DNA of 64,000 nt, taken from contig NZ_JALPRD010000002.1 of NCBI RefSeq assembly GCF_023197165.1, forward strand, positions 372,001 through 436,000, in the 5' to 3' direction. The notes beneath the pieces are model-generated. The model searched no databases. It worked only from the letters and a program-made list of their open reading frames with translations, and had not been told where the DNA came from. This stretch comes from Sphingopyxis sp. MSC1_008. GTDB lineage: Bacteria > Pseudomonadota > Alphaproteobacteria > Sphingomonadales > Sphingomonadaceae. A program made the position numbers and the translations under genes. Shown here piece after piece: positions 44,131 to 53,094 of the stretch. How positions within the stretch are numbered: the stretch's first letter is position 1; every line of letters starts with the position of its first letter.

Positions 44131-45678
44131 ATGTTTTTGCCAGCAGGGGACACAGTCAGCGCGGCCCTGGGGCGCGCTGCCCGGAAATTTCGCGACCGGC
44201 CGGCACTCTTCTTTCGGGAGCGGGTTTGGACCTTCGCCGAACTCGACAGCGCCGCGAGCAACGTTGCTTGTGCCCTGCTCGGCGCAGGATTGAATCCGGG
44301 CGACCGGGTCGCGGCCTATGGCCGCAATTCTGATGCCTACCTCCTCGCTTGGCTAGGCTGCTGCCGGGCGGGCCTCGTCCACGTACCGGTGAATTTCGGT
44401 CTATCGGGCGATGAACTGACCTATGTGATCGAGCAGTCAGGAGCACGCGCGGCGCTTTGCGACACCGAGCGCCTCGTTGCCCTTTTCGAACTGCCCGCGG
44501 GCAGGCGGCTCCATCTCATCGGTTCGCTCGTTGGCGACCGCGCTTTCGACGTCTTGACGCTTGCGGCGGAGGGTGATGGCGCCCCGCCGGACATGGTGGT
44601 GGACGGCGGCGATCTCGCCCAGATTCAGTATACATCCGGAACGACCTCGGCTCCCAAGGGCGCGATGATGACACAGCGCGCCGTCATCTCGGAATATGCG
44701 TCGTGCATCCACGATCTGAACTATGCGGAAGGCGACCGCTGCCTTGCTGCATTGCCGCTCTATCATACCGCGCAGATGCATGCTTTCACGATGCCGCAAC
44801 TGCTCGCGGGTGCGACGACCTGGCTGATCGATGCACCGGTACCGAGGACAGTCTTGCGTCTGATCGAGGAGCACCGGATCACCTCCTTCTTCGCGCCCCC
44901 GACGGTCTGGATAAGCCTGCTGCGCGATCCGGCGTTCGACCAGCATGACCTTACGTCGCTGACCAAGCTTTACTACGGCGCCTCGATCATGCCAGGCCCT
45001 GTGCTGGCGGAGATCCGCGAGCGACTTCCTGACGCCGGTCCGTATAACGTCTATGGCCAGAGCGAAATCGGTCCCGTCGCCACGGTATTGACCCCTGCAG
45101 AGCATTTCGAAAGGCCTACGTCGGCCGGCCGCCCGGTGCTGCATGTCGAAACGCGCGTCGTTGATTCCGACATGCGAGACGTCGCGCCAGGCGAACGCGG
45201 CGAGATCGTCCATCGGTCACCGCAGCTCTTGGTTGGTTACTGGGAAAAGCCCGAGGAAACAAAAGCGGCGTTCGAGGGCGGATGGTTCCACTCCGGAGAC
45301 GTCGGCGTCATCGACGAGGCGGGCTATATCTTTGTCGTCGATCGCGTGCGCGACGTGATCAACACCGGTGGCGTGCTCGTCGCCGGACGCGAGGTCGAAG
45401 ATGCACTTTTTACACATCGATCCGTACAAGAAGTCGCGGTGATCGGCTTGCCCCATCCGAAGTGGATCGAGGCCATCACTGCGGTCGTCGTATTGCGGTC
45501 GGGGGAGTCGGTTGAGGCGGACGAGTTGATCGCCCATGCGCGCGAAACGCTCGCGGGCTTCAAGGTTCCGAAGCATGTGCTGTTCGTTGAGGATCTCCCA
45601 CGCAACGCCTCCGGAAAAGTTCTGAAGCGCGAGTTGCGCACGTTGTTCAGCGCAGCCGCGGGAGGCGATGCGGTCTAA
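44131..45678 (+). CDS. AMP-forming acyl-CoA synthetase (second copy)
   Basis: The 515-residue product has QIQYTSGTTSAPKGAMM (P-loop), VYGQSEIGPVATV (A5), GWFHSGDVGVIDEAGYIF (A7), DRVRDVINTGGVLVAGREVE (A8) and PRNASGKVLKREL with the Lys. It activates a carboxylate to its CoA thioester. GGAGAGGCG precedes the ATG at 44131. It differs clearly from the ligase at 36197. Its place between a Rieske pair and a 3-hydroxyacyl-CoA dehydrogenase suggests that it prepares an aromatic or side-chain acid for beta-oxidation-like steps. Confidence 0.88.
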   Translation: MFLPAGDTVSAALGRAARKFRDRPALFFRERVWTFAELDSAASNVACALLGAGLNPGDRVAAYGRNSDAYLLAWLGCCRAGLVHVPVNFGLSGDELTYVIEQSGARAALCDTERLVALFELPAGRRLHLIGSLVGDRAFDVLTLAAEGDGAPPDMVVDGGDLAQIQYTSGTTSAPKGAMMTQRAVISEYASCIHDLNYAEGDRCLAALPLYHTAQMHAFTMPQLLAGATTWLIDAPVPRTVLRLIEEHRITSFFAPPTVWISLLRDPAFDQHDLTSLTKLYYGASIMPGPVLAEIRERLPDAGPYNVYGQSEIGPVATVLTPAEHFERPTSAGRPVLHVETRVVDSDMRDVAPGERGEIVHRSPQLLVGYWEKPEETKAAFEGGWFHSGDVGVIDEAGYIFVVDRVRDVINTGGVLVAGREVEDALFTHRSVQEVAVIGLPHPKWIEAITAVVVLRSGESVEADELIAHARETLAGFKVPKHVLFVEDLPRNASGKVLKRELRTLFSAAAGGDAV

Positions 45679-45761
45679 GCGAAAACGCTTCGCCCGCATG
45701 CTAGCGGTGCTGCTGAGCGTGGCCTAAATATCGACGGAATATGGCGGACTGGGAGGCCTTC

Positions 45762-46850
45762 TTGAAAATAGCGGTAATTGGCGGCGGGCACGGCGCATAT
45801 GCAGCGGCAGCGGACTTGTCGGAGGCGGGCCATGAAATCAGGCATTGGCGCCGCGATGCCTCGGCGTTCGGACCGCTGCTCGAGACGAGCACGATCGATA
45901 TCAAGGATCAAAACGGCGAGCGACCTGTGGCGATTCATCTTGTCACCACCGATCTCGGCGAAGCGGTCAGTGGGGCAAGCCTCGTGCTGGTTCCGCTTCC
46001 TTCCACAGTTCACGAGGATCTCGCTCGCCATCTTGCGCCGCTCCTCGAAGAAGGCCAGATCATCCTGCTGACGCCGGGCTGTCTCGGCAGCCTTATCTTC
46101 GCGCGTGCGATGCGGGAGGCCGCGAACGACGCGAAAGTCGTGTTCGCCGAAACCCCGACGCTGCCTTGGCTGGCGAGGAAGCACGGGCCGACAACGGTTT
46201 CGATCACGACCCGGACGACGATCCTGCCCACCGGCGTTTTTCCTGCCAGCGCAACCGAAGCAGCGTTACCGGTGATCCGGCAAGTCCTGCCGGAGGCCAT
46301 CGCGGCAAAAGATATCCTCGATGTCGCCCTGCTGAACGGCGGTCCGATGATACATCCGCCATTGATCCTGATGAACGCGGGCCCGATCGAGCATTGCGAC
46401 CGTTGGGACATTCACAAGGAAGGAACGCAGCGGTCGACCCGGTCGGTGCAGGATGCGCTCGATGCCGAGCGGATCGCCGTCAGGAAATCATTGGACTATA
46501 CCGAGCCACATTGGCGATTGGCCGATCATTACGGCGTCGACGGCAAAACGTCGATGTACGGCGATCTCGCGCATGACCGGCTGACGGCAAGCGGCGACTG
46601 GTCGGAGAAACTCGATCTTTATGATCACCGCTATATGCGCGAAGATATCCAACTCGGCCTTGTCCTTATTGCCTCCCTAGGTGCGGCAGCGGGTGTAGCG
46701 ATGCCGGTCGCCGACGGCTTGCTGGCATTGGCGAGTGCCGTCACGGGCGAGGATATTCGCGAGGGCGGCCGCACGGTCGAGCGGCTGGGTATCGCAGGGA
46801 CGGCGCGAGCAGATTTGCGCGAGCTCCTGCACGATGGATATGGTCGATGA
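45762..46850 (+). CDS. Opine (octopine/nopaline) dehydrogenase-family NAD(P) enzyme
   Basis: The 362-residue product starts with TTG at 45762 behind GGGAGG, giving the normal N-terminus KIAVIGGGHGAYAAAADLSE; the ATG at 45741 adds seven residues. The Rossmann site is followed by LVPLPSTVHEDLARHL and the catalytic-domain helix MIHPPLILMNAGPIE with the His of the octopine DH family. That family makes or splits N-(carboxyalkyl) amino acids. In a CoA-ligase/3-hydroxyacyl-CoA-DH context the substrate may be a secondary amine intermediate. Its stop overlaps the next start by 4 bp. Confidence 0.78.
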   Translation: MKIAVIGGGHGAYAAAADLSEAGHEIRHWRRDASAFGPLLETSTIDIKDQNGERPVAIHLVTTDLGEAVSGASLVLVPLPSTVHEDLARHLAPLLEEGQIILLTPGCLGSLIFARAMREAANDAKVVFAETPTLPWLARKHGPTTVSITTRTTILPTGVFPASATEAALPVIRQVLPEAIAAKDILDVALLNGGPMIHPPLILMNAGPIEHCDRWDIHKEGTQRSTRSVQDALDAERIAVRKSLDYTEPHWRLADHYGVDGKTSMYGDLAHDRLTASGDWSEKLDLYDHRYMREDIQLGLVLIASLGAAAGVAMPVADGLLALASAVTGEDIREGGRTVERLGIAGTARADLRELLHDGYGR

Positions 46851-47842
46851 CCCTTCCTTTGATCGCGGTCGTCGGCCCCGGGCGGATCAATCGCGGCATC
46901 GCCCAGGCGTTCCTCTGGGCGGGGCATCCAGTCGCCGTCGTTGATCTGAAGGAGCGTGACGATTTCGACACGGAGAAGGTGGGCGATATCGTCCGCGCTG
47001 AGATTGAACAGGGATTTTCCGTTCTTGCCAAGCTTGGCCGGATCGACGAAGTCTTTGCGCGTGAAGCTCTTGCGCGCCTGAGTTTTCACGGCGCCGAACA
47101 GGCATCCGCTCCTCTTGGGGAAGCCGCGCTGGTGATCGAGGGCGTGCCGGAAAGCCTGTCGGTGAAAGAGCCCGTGCTGCGAACGGTGTCCCGGCTCGCA
47201 CCCGATGCCATCATCGCGTCCGCTACGTCGACGATTATGGCGGATGAACTCGCCGCATTCGTCGACCGGCCCGAGCGCTTCCTCAATGCCCATTTTCTCA
47301 ATCCCGCCTGGCTGATCCCACTTGTGGAGGTCAGCCCCGCTGCCAGGACGGCGCCGGAGACGGTGGAGGCGACGATGGCGCTGCTGCGCGGCGCCGGGAA
47401 GGTCCCGGTCCGCTGCGCCGCATCGCCCGGATTCATCGTTCCGCGCGTGCAGATGCTGGCGGGCGGCGAGGCTATCCGCATGCTGCAGGAAGGCGTGGCG
47501 AGCGCGGAGGACATCGATCAGGCGTTGCGGATCGGCTTTGCGCTGCGCTTCGCGGTCCTCGGATTTCTCGAATTTTCCGACTGGGGCGGTCTCGATATCG
47601 CGCAGGCGGCCGGCGACTATCTCGCCGATCGTCTGCACGGCGACCATTATCGCGCACCGTCGATCGTCACCGAGAAACTCGAGCGCGGCGAGAAGGGCAT
47701 GTATGCGGGACAAGGATTTTTCGATTATCGCGAAAAGAATCTTGATGCCTATCGCGAAGGCGTGATGGAGCGTTTACTCGATCTAGTCGACCATCTCGGA
47801 TTTTTTCCCAAGGCCGACTGCGCACGCGAGACACCGCCATGA
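46847..47842 (+). CDS. 3-hydroxyacyl-CoA dehydrogenase-like enzyme
   Basis: The 331-residue product has a Rossmann site written GPGRINRGIAQAFLWAG, where the usual family text is GxGxMGxGIA, so the middle of the loop is unusual. IEGVPESLSVKEPVLRTVSR, ATSTIMADELAAFV, NAHFLNPAWLIPLVEV and SPGFIVPRVQML follow, matching FadB/PaaH-type enzymes. It oxidises a 3-hydroxyacyl-CoA to the 3-keto form. It overlaps both neighbours by 4 bp (ATGA), so it is tightly coupled. Confidence 0.85.
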   Translation: MTLPLIAVVGPGRINRGIAQAFLWAGHPVAVVDLKERDDFDTEKVGDIVRAEIEQGFSVLAKLGRIDEVFAREALARLSFHGAEQASAPLGEAALVIEGVPESLSVKEPVLRTVSRLAPDAIIASATSTIMADELAAFVDRPERFLNAHFLNPAWLIPLVEVSPAARTAPETVEATMALLRGAGKVPVRCAASPGFIVPRVQMLAGGEAIRMLQEGVASAEDIDQALRIGFALRFAVLGFLEFSDWGGLDIAQAAGDYLADRLHGDHYRAPSIVTEKLERGEKGMYAGQGFFDYREKNLDAYREGVMERLLDLVDHLGFFPKADCARETPP

Positions 47843-49116
47843 GCGGAAATTGGAGCAGCTTCACCCACGAATGCCGGGCAGGGGGGTGGCGCGCATTGCT
47901 GGTTGCGGCCGTCGGTTATGGTTTTGGCGTCAATGTTCTGCCCTATTATACGCTGGGCGCTTTCGTCGGACCGCTTGAACAGACATTCGGCTGGTCCCGG
48001 GCCGAAGTGCAGGGATGCCTGTTGTCGGTTGTCGCCGGCACCCTTGTCGCCGCGTCGACCTGGGGCTGGCTGACCGACCGTCACGGCGTGCGCAAAGTGG
48101 GGATCGTGTCGCAGATCGGCCTTGCGGCTACCTTGCTGGCGCTCGCATTCAACCCCGGGCATCTCTGGTACTGGTATGGCGGCTGGTTCCTCATGACGGT
48201 CTTGGGCTTGGGTACAAGCCCGGTGACTTGGACGCGCAGCGTGGTGAAATGGTTCAACGAGGGGCGGGGGTTCGCGCTCGCCGTGGCACTGTGCGGAACG
48301 GGTTTGTCGTCGCTCGTCATGCCCACTGCCGCGGCCTATGCGATCGAGGCAATCGGTTGGCGGCTTGCCTATGTCATTCTCGCTGCCTCGGTGGTACTGA
48401 TTGCTTTGCCCGTGACAATATGGGTTTTGCGGCCGGAAGACGAGCACGGCCCATCGACGCCGACGGCAGCGGCGGAAGATATGCACGGCCTGACCCTTGC
48501 CGAGGCATTGAAGGGTGTGCGCTTCTGGATGCTTACCCTGTCGCTGATGATGGTCGGATTTGCCGTCTCGGGACTTATCCCGAACATCGTGCCGATGATG
48601 ACGGGGCGCGGGCTTGAGGCGACGACCGCCGCGACGTTGATGGGCGTTCTCGGCCTGTCGATCATCGTCGGACGTCTCGCGACGGGGGCGGCTGTGGATC
48701 GATTCTGGGCGCCGTTCGTCGCGCTCGCGCTGCTCCCGATGCCGGCGATTTCCTGCATCATTCTGGAAAGCGGTGTCAGCGATTATATGGCAATCGCTGC
48801 CTGCGTGGTGCTGATCGGAATCGCAACCGGCGCCGAATTTGACTTGGCTCCCTATTTAGTTACCCGCTATTTCGGAACGCGCAGTTACAGCCAAATCTAC
48901 GCCATACAGTGGATCGGCTTCACGGTGGCGGCCGGCAGCGCGCCGGTTCTCTACGGCTATCTCTTCGACCTGACCGGCAATTACTCGCTGCCGCTTTATG
49001 TCAGCGCCGGGCTCTTTTTGCTTTCGCCGGTCGTGCTGCTAGGATTGGGGCGGTATCCAATGTTCGGCTCTGCCAAACCGTTGACCGATGGGGCGCTTAG
49101 CCGCGCCGCAACGTAG
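47839..49116 (+). CDS. MFS transporter (OFA/MCT-like)
   Basis: The 425-residue product has about 12 helices. VAASTWGWLTDRHGVRKVG carries the MFS motif A loop. The layout (NVLPYYTLGAFVGPLEQTFG at the start, a central acidic loop PEDEHGPSTP) resembles oxalate-formate/monocarboxylate transporters that import small organic acids. It is the last gene of the 44-49 kb operon and is the likely uptake step for its acid substrate. Its 3' end overlaps the convergent AraC gene by 20 bp. Confidence 0.85.
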   Translation: MSGNWSSFTHECRAGGWRALLVAAVGYGFGVNVLPYYTLGAFVGPLEQTFGWSRAEVQGCLLSVVAGTLVAASTWGWLTDRHGVRKVGIVSQIGLAATLLALAFNPGHLWYWYGGWFLMTVLGLGTSPVTWTRSVVKWFNEGRGFALAVALCGTGLSSLVMPTAAAYAIEAIGWRLAYVILAASVVLIALPVTIWVLRPEDEHGPSTPTAAAEDMHGLTLAEALKGVRFWMLTLSLMMVGFAVSGLIPNIVPMMTGRGLEATTAATLMGVLGLSIIVGRLATGAAVDRFWAPFVALALLPMPAISCIILESGVSDYMAIAACVVLIGIATGAEFDLAPYLVTRYFGTRSYSQIYAIQWIGFTVAAGSAPVLYGYLFDLTGNYSLPLYVSAGLFLLSPVVLLGLGRYPMFGSAKPLTDGALSRAAT

Positions 49117-50164
49117 CCGACGGCGGTTCGCCGAACCGCGCCTTATATTCGCTCGAAAAGCGGCTGAGATGGAAGAAGCCGACCGAGGTCGCGACATCGG
49201 TGACCGAGGCGCCCGTTCGCGCCGCGCTGCGAAGGGCCTCGCGCGCGACATCGAGCCTCAGCTTCTTGAGGTAAGCCATCGGTGTTGTATCGCGCCACCG
49301 GCGGAATCCGTAAAAGAGCGACCGCGTACTGACGCCGGTTACGCGGGCGATATCTTCGATCGTCACATCCTCGCGCAAATGTTCGCGAAGATATTCTTCC
49401 GCCTTGCGCACATAATAGGGCGCCACCATCGACGTCGCGCGGCGCAAAAGCTCAGAATAATTGTTCGGAAAACATTGCAGGGCGGCGAGATGGACAAGCC
49501 GTTCGAACTGGCGCCCGAGGCGCCAGGTTCCGAAAACGCACGCTCCGTCGGCATCGCGCCGCAGGAGGTCGACCAGAGCTGAAACTGGCCGCGACTCATC
49601 GGAGCCGACCGCTACGGGAGCGAAACGGATCGGATCGCTGATCTCGATATCCAGTTCTTCCGCGAGCGTCTGTTCCAGCGCATTGCGGTCCAAGCGGATC
49701 ATGACCTGCTCGCACAATCCCTTCCACAGCACTTTGAGCGAGCCGAACGGATTGACGGCGATGGCCTCGCCCTCGCTGACCGCCGTCACGTCTTCGCCCA
49801 TCCTTAGTTCGCACCGCCCCGACAGGATGAGCTTCAGATAATAATAGTCAAACTCGTCCGGCTGATCGACGTGAAAATCGCGGTCGCACTGCAATTGAAC
49901 GAAATCGACTTGGCTGCTTCCCATTTTTACACTGCGGTGCGCGAGGCGCACGTCGGACGCGCCCACGGCGATCCGCAGCTGAAAGCCTTTCATCGTCTCG
50001 TCGAAATAATCGCGGCAGCGGTCGTAGCTCACGATGGAACGGACGGACGCGCCGTCGTCCCAATGTTCGCGGCTGATTTCCTCAAAACCTTCCATGCCGT
50101 CGAGGATGCGCGTCTCCGTGCATGGAGTCACGCGTGGAATCGCCCTGATCGCTTCGAGCGACAT
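49097..50164 (-). CDS. AraC-family regulator (AraC_binding_2/CadR-like), copy A
   Basis: The 355-residue product has an N-terminal AraC_binding_2 domain (VSEGEAIAVNPFGSLKVLWK) and two C-terminal helix-turn-helix units (VTIEDIARVTGVSTRSLFYG, VTDVATSVGFFHLSRFSSEY). This family (XylS, AntR, CadR-like) activates aromatic-catabolism promoters. It starts directly after the stop of the upstream paralogue (TGA-ATG), so both form one transcript. It probably controls the oxygenase operons on each side. Confidence 0.88.
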   Translation of the reverse strand: MSLEAIRAIPRVTPCTETRILDGMEGFEEISREHWDDGASVRSIVSYDRCRDYFDETMKGFQLRIAVGASDVRLAHRSVKMGSSQVDFVQLQCDRDFHVDQPDEFDYYYLKLILSGRCELRMGEDVTAVSEGEAIAVNPFGSLKVLWKGLCEQVMIRLDRNALEQTLAEELDIEISDPIRFAPVAVGSDESRPVSALVDLLRRDADGACVFGTWRLGRQFERLVHLAALQCFPNNYSELLRRATSMVAPYYVRKAEEYLREHLREDVTIEDIARVTGVSTRSLFYGFRRWRDTTPMAYLKKLRLDVAREALRSAARTGASVTDVATSVGFFHLSRFSSEYKARFGEPPSATLRRG

Positions 50165-51163
50165 TCAGTGCGCCCGTCGCATGGTGGCGGAGGGGCTTTC
50201 GCCAAATCGCTGCTTATAGTCGCGCGAGAAGCGGCTGAGGTGATCATAGCCGATGTTCATCGCAATATGGGTGACTCGCTCCCCATTGCCCTGCGCCTCC
50301 CGGAGTTCGTCACGCGCAACGTTGAGCCGCAGATTGCGAAGAAAACTCATCGGAGTCGTTCCCCGCCAGCGGCGAAAACCATAATAGAGCGACCGCGAAC
50401 TGACGCCGGATACGGCAACAAGATCTTCGATTCCGATCGGCTCGCGCAGATTCGCGCGGATATAGTCTTCGGCCCGCCGGACATAATAGGGCGCCGCCGG
50501 CGATTTGGGTGCGAGAAACTCCTCGCTGTAATTATGCGTCAGCAGTCCCAGGCATGCCATAAGCAGGCTGCGCTCCAAATTTCGCCCGATACGCCATTGC
50601 TCGGGCTGGTCGAGCAGCGCGATCTGCTGCCAGGTCGAAAAGACAAGCGAACGAAGGGCCAACCCAGCGCGGCTGTCCTGAACCTTGTTCTCGAAAAGGA
50701 TCGGAGCTCGGCAGTCGTGATCGAGCTCGGCGGAAAGCGCCTGCGTCAACGCGAGCCGGTCGACGCGGATCATCAGTTGGCGGCATTCTCCGATCCATTT
50801 CTTTCGCGCGTCTTCGCCCGAGTTCAGTGCAAACGCCTGGCCGGGCGCCGCGTGACCCTTGAACTTGCCGATTTCGACTTCGCAAACGCCCCTGATCGGG
50901 AGCTGGAAATAATAATGGGTCGCGTCACCCATCTTCTCGGTGCGAAATTCCTCGCCGCAGACCAGTTCGATAAGGTCGAGCTGCACATGTTCGAGCGAAA
51001 GTCCCCAGTGGCGCAGGCTCACCGGCGATGAGCGGCGGGTCGGACACAGCATATGCCGGCTCGTTTCGGTCACGTAATGCATGCCGTCCGTCATGTTCGA
51101 GGTCTCGAACGTCGCATCGGCATGCGGGAAAACCGGCATGCTTTCGAGAGCGTGCATTTGCAT
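50165..51163 (-). CDS. AraC-family regulator, copy B
   Basis: The 332-residue product resembles the downstream AraC: IGIEDLVAVSGVSSRSLYYG and VTHIAMNIGYDHLSRFSRDY are its two HTH units, and an AraC_binding_2 domain precedes them. The ATG at 51163 has GGAGATAGGG upstream. It is divergent from the iac-like operon at 51542, with 378 bp between. Two related AraC genes in tandem suggest that each serves one oxygenase module. Confidence 0.88.
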   Translation of the reverse strand: MQMHALESMPVFPHADATFETSNMTDGMHYVTETSRHMLCPTRRSSPVSLRHWGLSLEHVQLDLIELVCGEEFRTEKMGDATHYYFQLPIRGVCEVEIGKFKGHAAPGQAFALNSGEDARKKWIGECRQLMIRVDRLALTQALSAELDHDCRAPILFENKVQDSRAGLALRSLVFSTWQQIALLDQPEQWRIGRNLERSLLMACLGLLTHNYSEEFLAPKSPAAPYYVRRAEDYIRANLREPIGIEDLVAVSGVSSRSLYYGFRRWRGTTPMSFLRNLRLNVARDELREAQGNGERVTHIAMNIGYDHLSRFSRDYKQRFGESPSATMRRAH

Positions 51164-51541
51164 CCCTATCTCCAAGTTTGCCTGCTGCGAGAAGATTCCC
51201 GCGCTGCATTTAATTCTCGATTCCTTATGTCGCATGATGACGGGCTTGAAGACAAAGCTGTTCTCGCGGGACGCACCCATTTGATCCAGGCCGCAGTGGA
51301 ATTGCAACATCGAGTCAAATGCGCGCAAGGTTCAAAAAAGGCAGCAGTCCCGGGGGACTTGGTGCGGCCCCTGGAAACCAACTCGCGCTCGCATCGAGCT
51401 AGCGTAGCCTTCGATGTTGGCACTTACCGGACAGCTCTTGCACAGGCTGGGTAGTGGCCATGTGCGACCCTAACCTATCACCGACAATGTAGCGGTTGCG
51501 TATGCGCCGCGCTTTCATCGGTCAGCCAAGGGTGCAGCGCT
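51164..51541. promoter_or_regulatory. Divergent control region between the AraC pair and the iac-like operon
   Basis: No gene is apparent in these 378 bp. TTGCAACATCGAG (about 51301-51313) and GCGGTTGCGTATGCGCC (about 51492) are possible activator boxes and echo the CGCAAC/GGTTGCG elements at 41.8-41.9 kb. It must hold promoters for both directions. Confidence 0.4.
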
Positions 51542-52696
51542 GTGGAAATGGTCAACAGGATCGAAGCTGAAGAGCAGGGCGCACTCGACGTGCTGCTGAA
51601 TGATATTCGCAGCCGGCGCCGGGAAATCGAGACGCGGCGCCGTGTTCCCATCGATATCGTCGAGGGGCTGCGCGCGGCGGGTATCTACCGGGCCGCCGTC
51701 CCGAAAAGTCTGGGCGGTGACGGTGCACCCCTCGCGGATGTCCTCCGGCTGATAGAGCGAATCTCGGAAGCCGATCCATCGGTAGGCTGGGTTGCCAGCT
51801 TTGCGCCCCAAGGAGCCAATTATTTCGGGGCTCTTTCAAGGCGCAGACTTGAGGAAATCTATGCGAATGGTCCTGACGTCGTCGGCGCAGGCGGGTTATT
51901 TCCCCTCCAGCCCGCCGCGCGGGTCAACGGAAAGCTGCAGATTAACGGCCGCTGGAAATTTGGCAGCGGTTCGACCGGCGCCGACTGGATCTCGGTGGGC
52001 ATCGTCATCCCTGATGGCGGGAGTGAGCCGCCTCCCCCGCGGCTGATCGTCTTGCCCGCCAGCCAGGTCGAGATTGTAGAAAACTGGGATGTTGTCGGCT
52101 TGAGCGGGACGGGTAGCCATGATCTGATCGTCAAGGACGTCATGGTGGACGAAGATTGGTCGTTCATCCGCGGCGGGCCGGTCTTGCTCGACGAGCCCAT
52201 TTGTCATTTTCCGGCCATGGCGCTCGCGGCACTGTCCTTCGCAGTCGTGGGATTGGGAGCCGCCCGAGCCTCCCTCGACGCCATTTGCGAACTCGCAGCT
52301 GGAAAGATGTCGATCACCGGAGCGCCGCGCCTCGGCGATCGCGCCTATGCGCAGACCGGCATTGCGAAAGCCGAAGTGCAACTGCAAGGCGCGCGCGCAC
52401 TCCTCTATGATCAGGTCGAGCGGGCGTGGGCGCAGGTCGCTGCAGGCGATGCGGTGCCGGTCGAGGGTCGGGCGATGCTTCGTCTGGCTGCAAATCATGC
52501 GTCACGCGCCGCGGTGGACGTCGCGGAAACCTGTTTCGGCTTAGCCGGAACCACGGCGATCTTCCTCGACAATCCGATGCAAGGTTTTCTGCGCGACGCT
52601 CTGGTCGTCAACCAGCACGCCTTTCTGGGCGAGGGGCATTACGAGAGCGCAGGGCGCGTCTTGCTGGGAATGACGCCGGCGCCGGGCTTCCCATAA
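51542..52696 (+). CDS. Acyl-CoA-dehydrogenase-fold flavin monooxygenase (IacA-like), copy 2
   Basis: The 384-residue product has the same group D monooxygenase text as copy 1 at 40623 (LRAAGIYRAAVPKSLGGDGA, DPSVGWVASFAPQ, INGRWKFGSGSTGADW, VGLSGTGSHDLIVKDVMVDE and LDNPMQGFLRDALVVNQHAF). IacA starts indole-3-acetate breakdown by hydroxylating the indole ring with reduced flavin. The order IacA, IacB, IacI, IacH, IacC, IacD, IacE-like follows, so this role is likely. A GTG at 51542 or ATG at 51548 may be the start. Confidence 0.82.
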   Translation: MEMVNRIEAEEQGALDVLLNDIRSRRREIETRRRVPIDIVEGLRAAGIYRAAVPKSLGGDGAPLADVLRLIERISEADPSVGWVASFAPQGANYFGALSRRRLEEIYANGPDVVGAGGLFPLQPAARVNGKLQINGRWKFGSGSTGADWISVGIVIPDGGSEPPPPRLIVLPASQVEIVENWDVVGLSGTGSHDLIVKDVMVDEDWSFIRGGPVLLDEPICHFPAMALAALSFAVVGLGAARASLDAICELAAGKMSITGAPRLGDRAYAQTGIAKAEVQLQGARALLYDQVERAWAQVAAGDAVPVEGRAMLRLAANHASRAAVDVAETCFGLAGTTAIFLDNPMQGFLRDALVVNQHAFLGEGHYESAGRVLLGMTPAPGFP

Positions 52697-52728
52697 ATTC
52701 GTAAATTCATCGAAACTGGAGATGGTAG

Positions 52729-53094
52729 ATGTCCGCTTCCCCCATTCGAGTTCTGTTCTGCATCGGAATTAGTCAGAGTTTCTTCGACCTACCCGTTGAC
52801 CGGATCCCGGAAGTCTTTGCGGCCTTCAAAACCGCATTCGGCAAGCTTGAGGAGCGGTTCGGCATCACGGTGCTCGGAACGCTCGATGACGATCGGGTTC
52901 AGGTCGGACAGTCGTCGGCCGGATGGCCGTTCACCTCCTATATCATGGCCGACGTTCCTGATCTCGACACGGTCGTGAAGGTTTGCGACCAGCTGCGCAC
53001 CACGCCTGTCGGAGACGGTTTGCTCTGGCGCTATGCACGTATCGATACCCGCATCGGTCGCCCGGTATTCACGGAGGACGGGGTGGATGGCTGA
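52729..53094 (+). CDS. IacB-like small protein
   Basis: The 121-residue product starts MSASPIRVLFCIGISQSFFD and continues VLGTLDDDRVQVGQSSAGWP, then FTSYIMADVPDLDTVVKVCD. Its size, the FCIGI-Q-FFD start and its place directly after an IacA-like gene fit IacB, a small protein of unknown biochemical role in indole-3-acetate clusters. It may be a dimeric alpha-beta barrel type. Its stop lies 6-8 bp inside the next gene. Confidence 0.7.
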   Translation: MSASPIRVLFCIGISQSFFDLPVDRIPEVFAAFKTAFGKLEERFGITVLGTLDDDRVQVGQSSAGWPFTSYIMADVPDLDTVVKVCDQLRTTPVGDGLLWRYARIDTRIGRPVFTEDGVDG

